This document shows positions 28,140 through 36,500 of a stretch of 62,451 nt of DNA, piece by piece (the stretch's first letter is position 1; each line of letters begins with the position of its first letter). The position numbers and the translations under genes are program-made. Below the pieces are notes generated by a model. That model did not search any database. It was not told the DNA's origin and worked only from the letters and a program-made list of their open reading frames with translations. The DNA is from CAYQPF01 sp964419225 (GTDB lineage Bacteria > Cloacimonadota > Cloacimonadia > Cloacimonadales > CAYQPF01): NCBI GenBank assembly GCA_964419225.1, contig CAYQPF010000011.1:1-62451 (forward strand), given 5' to 3'.

Positions 28140-29243
28140 TTACCTATTTGTTTTGTCAATTATAATTTTTATTGCACTAATCCCCTGATGCGGTAAATTA
28201 TAGAATAACGTCTGCCCAATCCATTCACTCGTCCACTGGACTCTGGGTACTATTGCTTTCAATGTATTCCCTCTGTAGTCTAATTCCAAAAGAACTTTTC
28301 CCGTGAGAAACTGATACTTTACTATTGTTATGGGTAACGAATTAAACTCTCTTTTTGTTGTACTCAACATTCCCGCTTCAGACTTGATGATTAGCATGAC
28401 TTCTTCACCGGCAATAAAACAGTCAGCATTATTTATTACCAATTTTTCCTGTTCCATAATGGCAATTTTCTTGTGATCATATTCAAGAATTCGACCCGAC
28501 AAAAAATTAGTGAAACCTAAAAATTCTGCTGTTATCCTACTATTAGGCCTTAAATAAATATTTTCGGGTGTGTCGATCTGTAGAATCTTTCCTTCTGACA
28601 TAATGGCCATCTTGTCTGCCAGGAAGAACGCTTCTTCCTGATCATGTGTAACATAGATCGCAGTGAATTTCAATTCCTGCTGAATTTTCTTGATTTGTTC
28701 ACGAATCTTTAAACGCAATGATTCATCCAAAGCACTTAAAGGCTCATCAAAAAGAATTATTTCTGGACCCGGTGCCAGTGTTCTGGCCAAGGCCACTCTT
28801 TGTTTTTCCCCACCTGAAAGCGTCTGGATTTTGCGTTTACCGAACCCCGACAATTCTACTAAATCCAATAAATAGTTTACTTTCCCATGAATTTGAGTCT
28901 TCTTCAACTTTGTTATCTTTAGTCCATAGGCGATATTGTCAAAAACAGTTAAATGTGGAAACAACGCTAAATCCTGAAATACAATTCCCACACTTCTTTG
29001 GTGAATCGGTTTTCGCAAAATACTTTCCCCATTGATTTGAATATCTCCAGCTTCAGGTTGAAGTATCCCCAGAATGATCTGAATCAAAGTTGTCTTTCCT
29101 GAACCGCTGTGCCCCAATAAAACCAGCATTTCACCCTTTTTCAACTCGATGTTGATGTCCTGAATTTGGAAATCAGGAAAGCTGATGCTGAGATTCTGGA
29201 TGCTTAAATGATTCGAATAAAGTGAACTGTCGTTTATTGTCAT
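28140..29243 (-). CDS. ABC transporter ATP-binding protein (PotA/CysA/FbpC-like)
   Basis: A 367-residue ATPase with Walker A GHSGSGKTT (~44-52), Q-loop VFQDLALFPHLTVFDNIAYGL (core FQDLALFPHL), signature LSGGEKQRVALART, Walker B IILFDEPLSALDE and switch VTHDQEE, followed by a C-terminal TOBE-type domain (~240-365). This architecture belongs to importers of spermidine, iron, sulfate, molybdate or phosphonate. No permease or binding protein is adjacent, so the substrate cannot be named. It lies ~70 bases downstream of buk behind a hairpin. Confidence 0.88.
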   Translation of the reverse strand: MTINDSSLYSNHLSIQNLSISFPDFQIQDINIELKKGEMLVLLGHSGSGKTTLIQIILGILQPEAGDIQINGESILRKPIHQRSVGIVFQDLALFPHLTVFDNIAYGLKITKLKKTQIHGKVNYLLDLVELSGFGKRKIQTLSGGEKQRVALARTLAPGPEIILFDEPLSALDESLRLKIREQIKKIQQELKFTAIYVTHDQEEAFFLADKMAIMSEGKILQIDTPENIYLRPNSRITAEFLGFTNFLSGRILEYDHKKIAIMEQEKLVINNADCFIAGEEVMLIIKSEAGMLSTTKREFNSLPITIVKYQFLTGKVLLELDYRGNTLKAIVPRVQWTSEWIGQTLFYNLPHQGISAIKIIIDKTNR

Positions 29244-29265
29244 TAAGACTGCCTTAAGTTAAATT

Positions 29266-29287
29266 CCCCTCTCAGTACAGAGAGGGG
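29266..29287 (-). terminator. Hairpin between buk and the ABC ATPase gene
   Basis: An 8-bp stem CCCCTCTC/GAGAGGGG with a 6-base loop. The minus-strand T-run is weak (AATTT), so it may be a partial terminator or a dispersed hairpin repeat like the one at 53100-53122. Confidence 0.5.
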
Positions 29288-29312
29288 ATAAAATGAATTG
29301 TTTAAAGATTTA

Positions 29313-30386
29313 TCAGTATTTTCTGGCTTCTTCCAAACCTTTTAATACTCTTACTCCACCTTGACTTAATGCTTCCATTTCCTTTTCACCTGGGAAAATG
29401 TGTAAAGGAGCCAGGAATTTAATTCTTTTGCTGATTCCGTTTACTACGTATTTATTGTAAGCGAGACCACCTGTAAGGAAAATCGCATCAACTTTTCCTT
29501 CCAAAACTGTTGCACAGGCACCGGTCTCTTTGGCAATCTGATAACACATAGCTTCACAAATTAATTCAGCTTTTTTGTCTCCTTTGTCAATCATATCAGC
29601 TACATCAATACCACTGTCAACTCCCAAATATGCCATAAATCCGGCAGTCTTTGTAAAACGATTGATCAAATCCTTCTTGGTATATTTTCCTGAAAAAGCT
29701 AAATCCAGGACATCACCAATAGGTAATGCTCCGGCTCTTTGTGGTGAAAATGGTCCCATTCCCAATAAGGCATTGTTGACATCAACAACTTTTCCCTGCT
29801 TGATCGCTCCTACTGAAATTCCACCACCCATATGAATCCCGATAATATTGCTCTCTTCAAACTTCAAACCAAGCTCTGCTGCCAATAATCTGGCTGTATA
29901 TCTGATATTCAAAGCATGAAATAATGATTTTCTCTCGATTTCCGGAACTCCGGAAATTCTGGCTATTTCTTCAAACTCATCTACTGTAACCGGATCAACT
30001 ATAAATGCCGGGATCTTTAATTCTTCCGAGATCGAATTTGCAATAAAGGCACCTAAATTCGAAGCATGAATTCTTCCCCAAATCTCAGGATTCTTTAAAT
30101 CACTCAGCATGTTCTGACATACTTCGTAGGTTCCACCTGGTACTGAACGAACCAATCCACCCCTGCCTACTACAGCTTCCAAGGTGTCAGGAGATACATT
30201 ATTCTCCTTCATTGCTTCAATTACTAAATTCTTCCGAAATTCATACTGCTCAATAATTCCGCCAAATTTGTCCAATTCCTCAGGATCATGTCTAAGTGTT
30301 TTTACAAATACTGCTTCTGTATCATCAAAAACAGCTATCTTAGTCGATGTGGATCCGGGATTTATCGCCAATACACGATATTGCAT
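29313..30386 (-). CDS. buk: Butyrate kinase
   Basis: A 357-residue acetate/butyrate kinase family enzyme: phosphate-1 motif VLAINPGSTSTKIAVFDD at the N-terminus, GRGGLVRSVPGGTY, HALNIRYTARLLAAELG, IGIHMGGGISVGAI and the C-terminal IFLTGGLAYNKYVV. These are Buk rather than AckA signatures. It interconverts butyryl-phosphate and butyrate with ATP; branched-chain acyl substrates are also possible in amino-acid fermenters. The usual partner ptb is not adjacent. Start ATG 30386 follows GGAGGC; a TTG at 30398 overlaps that site and is rejected. Confidence 0.92.
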   Translation of the reverse strand: MQYRVLAINPGSTSTKIAVFDDTEAVFVKTLRHDPEELDKFGGIIEQYEFRKNLVIEAMKENNVSPDTLEAVVGRGGLVRSVPGGTYEVCQNMLSDLKNPEIWGRIHASNLGAFIANSISEELKIPAFIVDPVTVDEFEEIARISGVPEIERKSLFHALNIRYTARLLAAELGLKFEESNIIGIHMGGGISVGAIKQGKVVDVNNALLGMGPFSPQRAGALPIGDVLDLAFSGKYTKKDLINRFTKTAGFMAYLGVDSGIDVADMIDKGDKKAELICEAMCYQIAKETGACATVLEGKVDAIFLTGGLAYNKYVVNGISKRIKFLAPLHIFPGEKEMEALSQGGVRVLKGLEEARKY

Positions 30387-30510
30387 CTTAGCCTCCAAGT
30401 ATTTATTATTTTCTCCACTTGAAATAAATTATAAAAAAAGGTCAATATTTTTTAAGGATTTTAGGCAAGTTTATGCAAATAATTGTTCTCTTGAGTAATA
30501 ATTTCCTTTG

Positions 30511-30540
30511 ATCTGTGATAATCAGTGTTGATCAGTGGCA
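30511..30540. repeat. Decamer array (ATCAGTGTTG type)
   Basis: Three 10-bp units, ATCTGTGATA, ATCAGTGTTG and ATCAGTGGCA, lie in the spacer upstream of buk. They share the 10-bp period of the other intergenic arrays in the window. Confidence 0.65.
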
Positions 30541-30560
30541 AAAAACTCCTGGAAAACATA

Positions 30561-30589
30561 AAAGGGATGCCGTTAAGACATCCCTTTTT
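30561..30589 (-). terminator. Terminator of the DUF3332 gene
   Basis: A 9-bp stem AAAGGGATG/CATCCCTTT with T-runs on both strands lies 27 bases beyond the minus-strand stop. Confidence 0.85.
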
Positions 30590-30615
30590 CGATTAATATT
30601 TACTTATAAATCTGC

Positions 30616-31122
30616 TTAGTTATTAGCAACTTCTTTTACGTTTTTGCCGTCAGCAGAGATTAATCTGATACTGTCGCCCATTTGTTTTGTAATGATCACA
30701 ACTTTACCATCACTCTCTTTTAACCATTCGTTGGTTGCAGGATTATAAACAAAAGACATCTTTTCATGTGTCTTCATGTCTTCAAAATCATATCTGTTCT
30801 GAGTTGTTACAACTTGCAATTCTGTGCCGTTTACTGCATATTTTTTAATTTCTTTTTCATTTGCTTTCATCGCAATCGGGTTGGAACCTGTCCAATATTC
30901 GAGTGTGTTGAATACAACCATATCTAACCATACTGCTGCACCATAAACAGGCACAAAGTTGAATACCCACATAACCAAAGTTTGCATCGGTTCTGCACCA
31001 ACACCCTTATTAAATTTGTACACTTTCTTGGTTAACGAAAATGATCCGAAACACCCACTGAGTGTTAAAGCTAAAAAGCTTACCAAAACTAACATCGAAA
31101 TAAGTTTTACTGATTTCTTCAT
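30616..31122 (-). CDS. DUF3332-family lipoprotein
   Basis: A 168-residue protein with signal peptide and lipobox TLSGC (Cys24). The mature part begins FGSFSLTKKVYKFNKGVG and contains two hydrophobic segments and the family-typical NTLEYWTGSNPI, followed by a small beta-rich C-domain. This matches DUF3332, a family of unknown function in Bacteroidota-like bacteria. Monocistronic, with a GGAGG site and its own terminator. Confidence 0.85.
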   Translation of the reverse strand: MKKSVKLISMLVLVSFLALTLSGCFGSFSLTKKVYKFNKGVGAEPMQTLVMWVFNFVPVYGAAVWLDMVVFNTLEYWTGSNPIAMKANEKEIKKYAVNGTELQVVTTQNRYDFEDMKTHEKMSFVYNPATNEWLKESDGKVVIITKQMGDSIRLISADGKNVKEVANN

Positions 31123-31185
31123 GATTCCTCCAATAATTATTTATTACTTATATAACATAACCAGACAATCTACTTTTGTCAAGAA

Positions 31186-33534
31186 CTAATTTTCCCGCTT
31201 GGCTGTTACAAAGAATGTCCCCTGTCTGTTTTTTAATACTGAGGTACTGAAGGAAATACTTGTTTCACTCGTCTCTCCAAGCACAATCGCATTCGTAAGT
31301 GTTGCACTTTCTGCTAAATAAACTCTGTAAACCAGATTTGTTCTGTTGCGTACATTTACTTCATCCCAACTCAAATTTATTCTGTCTCCACTGGGCATTA
31401 TCTGCAGATTCTGCGGTGCCGGTAAAGTTTCTTCAACTGCTGTTCCCTGTATTTGTATTCTCATAGTCGGAGTATCAGGATGATTTGTTGTGATAATTAA
31501 AGAGTCTGAATATGTTCCCAATTCTGCAGGTTGAAAAGTAATATTAATGTTCTTGATAGATTCCTGATAAACAACAAAAGGACTAAATGAAAATGAGAAT
31601 GGAGAACTACTGTTTTTTTTCTGAATGTTATAGATTACTAAAGGATAATTTCCTGAATTAGCGATCTGTAAATTCTGAGCTGTAAAATTTCCCGGGTTAA
31701 CATCATTAAATTCCAGAGTTGTACCTTGTGGAAATGACGGATTGGCAAGTTGACTCGTATATAAAGAATAATTTCCGGCATTGTGAATCAACAGATCATT
31801 CTCATTCCAAGCTGATACTTCGTAAGGCAATTCGGTTCCATTAGAATTCAAAACAACAATCCTACCCAGTGTACTCCCGCCCTTAACCACCCAACTTAAC
31901 TCTGTCGGGAATGTCAACGTCGAAAGTGAAAGATACAAAGTATCCCCATATACATATGATTCTGTCTGTGTTGTCTCCCGCAATTTCCAGAAATCCATGT
32001 ACTGAGTCAATGACATCACTGCCGTATCCCAAGGTAACCAGTTATAAAACTCCTGTTCTGCCTGTAGTTTGATCGTAACTGTTGGATGTATCAGTAAACA
32101 ACAAGGTGCAGAATTGTTTCTTAACTTAGTAAAAACACTCTTCCAATTACTCATATATGCATCATAATTCAATGCAAAATCCATGTAATCATCAGATATT
32201 GTGATTCCCAATTGTAAAATTGAAGATAGATGTCCTGACGATGAGTTATTATAAATTAAATAATGAGGAAAATTGTTTAACTGGTCTATTGAACTAAAAG
32301 AACTGTTGTATTTATATCCTAAAGATTCAGATACTTCTGCCTCGTAATCATTATTATATAAATGCCCTGCTCTGAAACTTTTCACAAGACAACTACCCTC
32401 ATTTTCCAATAAGTTCTTGGATACTTCAAATTCTCCAAAAACTGTTCCGTTTCCAAGAGTTATCGTTCCATTATAATGCGGGGCATAGGTAGATCTTTTA
32501 TTACCTCTTGTCCCTTTAGGAAATATGTCTTCATGCATAAAATCCGGGAAATGACCTACACTATGACTTCCGGCACTATGCTGTGAATTACCTATTGCCT
32601 GAATGTATGGAATTTTTGTTGTATAATAATCTCCATCATTATAATCACTAAAATAATGTGTGGTCATGAAATACTCTGCTTTGAATCCCATTTTCGCTTC
32701 CCAGGCCGCATAAGTGTTCATTAAATTATAAGACTGGCCCCAGTCCACATCATGGGTCACCAATAAACTCGATTTAGTATTGGCCGGAGAAGTATGTTTA
32801 TAAACTCCATAAGGATTCGCCTGATTATAGATTTCCCGCATCCACAGGTAAAAAGTGTCAACTGTAGGCTCAAAAATATTGGCATAAGCTCTTTGGGCTT
32901 CACTGTCCTTATTGGCCAGACTCCTATGAATGATATCTTTCCATTGAATTCCCATTAAATACGTTGTGCCATTACCATAAATATTTTTAGAAGCAGATAT
33001 GGATCCATCAGAATAGTTAGCCAGAGTTGAAGCAGTATTTAAGGTGTAACTATAGGTGTTAAAATATGTATTATATTCTTCACTTCCTAAGGATATGGTT
33101 ATCTCATAATCATCATCAAACCAGTTTAAGGTTGGATCCAATGAACCAACATTCCAAGTCATAGTGTGCTTTGTTCTGTCGGAAGTATAACCTGTGATGC
33201 CGAATAAACTGTACAAATCTGTATCCGTTACCACACAAGCCAACAGTGTACCCCCATTACTGACATAATGTGTAAGCACTGTCTTCTCTGCACTGGTCAA
33301 AATCCCTGTCGAAATCCGGTCTGCCAGGATTATTACAGAGCTTTCTGTTGCAGACGTAATATCAGTTGTCTCAGTAAATGGTACACCTGCCACCTGCAAT
33401 GATTGCCTTATAGAATAAATCCCGGTCTTGGTCTCACTATATCGGGTGGAAAGATCCACCACAGCCACACTTCTGTAATATCCGAATAAACTCAAATTGC
33501 TGAGTAAAATAAAAATCATCATTATATATTTCAT
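31186..33534 (-). CDS. Secreted polysaccharide deacetylase-like (NodB-fold) protein
   Basis: A 782-residue exported protein. Signal peptide (~1-18); a ThuA/GATase-like region (~20-110); a NodB-type domain (~255-520) with the catalytic Asp motif THDVDW (~260-265), metal-binding SHSVGH (~323-328) and SFRAGH (~388) in place of the usual RxPY; then an Ig-like/choice-of-anchor-D region (~590-695) and a Fn3 domain at the end. No type IX sorting domain. Conserved Asp/His residues suggest activity on an N-acetylated glycan. It starts 8 bases after the stop of the 1859-residue beta-helix gene, so the two are an operon. Confidence 0.75.
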   Translation of the reverse strand: MKYIMMIFILLSNLSLFGYYRSVAVVDLSTRYSETKTGIYSIRQSLQVAGVPFTETTDITSATESSVIILADRISTGILTSAEKTVLTHYVSNGGTLLACVVTDTDLYSLFGITGYTSDRTKHTMTWNVGSLDPTLNWFDDDYEITISLGSEEYNTYFNTYSYTLNTASTLANYSDGSISASKNIYGNGTTYLMGIQWKDIIHRSLANKDSEAQRAYANIFEPTVDTFYLWMREIYNQANPYGVYKHTSPANTKSSLLVTHDVDWGQSYNLMNTYAAWEAKMGFKAEYFMTTHYFSDYNDGDYYTTKIPYIQAIGNSQHSAGSHSVGHFPDFMHEDIFPKGTRGNKRSTYAPHYNGTITLGNGTVFGEFEVSKNLLENEGSCLVKSFRAGHLYNNDYEAEVSESLGYKYNSSFSSIDQLNNFPHYLIYNNSSSGHLSSILQLGITISDDYMDFALNYDAYMSNWKSVFTKLRNNSAPCCLLIHPTVTIKLQAEQEFYNWLPWDTAVMSLTQYMDFWKLRETTQTESYVYGDTLYLSLSTLTFPTELSWVVKGGSTLGRIVVLNSNGTELPYEVSAWNENDLLIHNAGNYSLYTSQLANPSFPQGTTLEFNDVNPGNFTAQNLQIANSGNYPLVIYNIQKKNSSSPFSFSFSPFVVYQESIKNINITFQPAELGTYSDSLIITTNHPDTPTMRIQIQGTAVEETLPAPQNLQIMPSGDRINLSWDEVNVRNRTNLVYRVYLAESATLTNAIVLGETSETSISFSTSVLKNRQGTFFVTAKREN

Positions 33535-33542
33535 AGGTTCTC

Positions 33543-36500
33543 CTACTTAAGTAAAAGGATTTTTTTGATTTGAACAGTTTCTCCTGCTTGCATTTTATAA
33601 AAATACACACCGGAACCAACCTTCTGATTATTATTGTTTAAACCTTTCCAAATCACTTTATGATAACCTGCTGCTAGTTCTGTATCCATCAGTTTACTCA
33701 CTCTTTGTCCTTTAATATTAAAGATCTCAATCATAACTTGACCACTTTTCTTCAATGAGAATGGAATGGTTGTTACAGGATTAAAAGGGTTGGGATAAGC
33801 ATTTTTCAATTCTGTTATTAAAGGTATCTCCGGCCCGTCAGAAGAATTGTGAACAACTTTTACCAGAATCGGTCCCATAATATGCGAAGTGCCTTCATAA
33901 GACAGATCCTCCAGCCAGTAATAATACAGATCCGAATCTTCCAAAGCATTATCTGTGTATGAGTAAGAACACGCTGTGCTCTGTTCAATTCCTTCTGTGA
34001 TTATAGAATTGTTGATTCTAAGAGAATTCAAATAATTATTATCAGAGCTTCTGTAAAGATTGTATCCCAGTGCATCGCTTTGATTCTCAGTCATCCACTT
34101 GATCGCTACAGAATTATCGGCTTCCAAATATGTGCCATTGAAAGTTGATAAGTTTACTGGCAATGTTTCATCTCCCAGCGGATTAACAAAAACAAACTCG
34201 GAAAAAGTCTTCAGATTAGTTCCATAAACTGTAAGAGTGTTATTTGTCAGATCTCTCTGATAAAAATATCCGTTTGCCGGAGCAAGAATTTCCCATACTG
34301 TACTTGATCTCTTGGCTATGAGCATACTGCTCTCATCCAGCTCTCCCAGATCTGTATCCTGATACTTTAAAGTTAATTTATAACTGAAATTACTGCCTCC
34401 ACTTGCTGAAGCTTCCCAATAACTTCTGGATACACTTCTCCCGTCCGGGGCTGAGGTTATACTCGTACCGGAATAATAATACATATTAATCGCTGTCGGA
34501 AGTGTTCCTCCTGCATTAAATCTGATAGTTCCCAATTCCATATTGGAAACCATACAATTCAAATCTGTATTTGCCACAGGACTGCTGATCACTGCCGGTG
34601 TGGGTGAAATTCCCTCCGGTGGTGTAATCTCATAAGCTCCAATATCTGTCGGTCCTTGTGTTACTAAAGTATTTCTGGTATTCTGCAGATAATCTTTATC
34701 CACTTCTGATAATGGATATCCCTTTCCATTAATATAATATGCTGTCGTATCTGAGTTGGAAGGTGTCAAATCTGTTTCCGAAGCAAAATGCGGATTTGCC
34801 ACAAAAGAATTAATATCTTTCTCCAAATTTGTTCTCCATTGAGTCAGTGAAGTAACATCATTATAGAGATATCTTCCCAGAGTACCCTGAGTTCCGCTAC
34901 AATAGTAAATATTATTGTCCAATTCTTTAAATGCAGTTTTTATCACATCAGAAGCTATTATAAAAGACTTTGATCCGGCTGTCGTTCTGTTGGATATACT
35001 GTTTTTGAAAATATTGTTTCTGATCCTTAGATTTGCAGTGGTGTTAGCAATAAACAAAGCTGCATTGTAAGTAATCATGGAATTATCTGAGTATCCATAA
35101 AGATTCACACTGTTGTTATACAGCTTAATTCCCCCGCTGAAATTCCTGATTCTGATTCCTGCTAAAGCATCGTTGTCCAGATTGTTCCAACCCTTAGACA
35201 GTATATTATATACCACATTATTGCTGATCAGAAGATTACTGGTCATGTTGTAAGTATCAATATCAATTCCCCAGGCTCCGGTACTGTTGCTTCTATCATA
35301 ATAAATTCCGCTGATTTTATTGGCATTGACAACTGCATTGGTTGTTCCCGTGGAAAGAACAAGCCCGGCAGGGTTAGCATTGCTTGTAATAATGTTCTTT
35401 ATAGTATTGTTCGTAATTGTTAGATTATCACTATACTGAGAGTATATGCCATACCTGAGCAAATATTTGGCTGAATCATCTGTCCCGATAATATTATTGT
35501 TGATTACTACATTTGAACTGATATTCTGACTGCTTCCCTGAATAATTATGCCCGAACCGTTTGCCTCGAATGTACAGCTTTCAATTAAAACATCATCATT
35601 GTCACCCTGCAAAACTACTCCTGCATTGGCATTTGATTGATAAAGATTCGAAAATAAACAGTTTCTTACTGTTATATTCTTAGATCCTGTTCCTATTACT
35701 AATCCATTTGTCGGAGTATTAGTACTTACTCCATCAACAAGCTTAAATTTAAGATATGAACCACTTCCACCATAACGTCCATCAAATATTACCCGGTCTG
35801 CTCCATTCAACTCAATAATTCCATCTGAATCTTGCCCAAGTTGTAAAGAATGAGTAGCTGCTTCGTGTGGAACAACAGTTATTGTGAAATTCCCGGCTCC
35901 TTCCTCTACCATTTGATTCAGTGCAACTGCACTTGTTTCTGTTACATTGCCGACAATGGTCAGAGTAATATTGCCTGATACAACTCCCTGGTTCAGTGCA
36001 TTGAAAACTCCGTTGATTCCGCTTAAATTCGTGTATTGACAATTAGCATAAATCCCAATGTTATAATTTCCGGCAAAACTGTTTACTATTTGATATGAAT
36101 TCGGACTCGTCGGTGCAGTTGATATATCAGAAACCGAAGTCCCGGCAAAACCTGTACCAGGTTCTGCACCTAAATTAGCGTTCGTACTTATATCCTGTGC
36201 GACTACAAAATACTGGATCACATCTCCCAGTACAGGTGTTGTCCTCAGTTTGCTGTAGTCCAAAGTTAACTGACTTGTCCCCTCAACCCATTTCCAACCA
36301 TTTCCGCTGTTATTGTTGGCAACTCCAAAACTGTTGGCATCTCCGCTCTTCTTGTAGTACACTCTTGGTTTATGTGTATTGAGATCTGTCCCCGAAACAT
36401 CTGTGAAAGTAACATTAAGTGTCTTTACTGCCGATACCGTGGAATTCGTCAAAACTGTATAGCTGACCAACGGTGCTGATGTATCCTGCAGAATAAAACT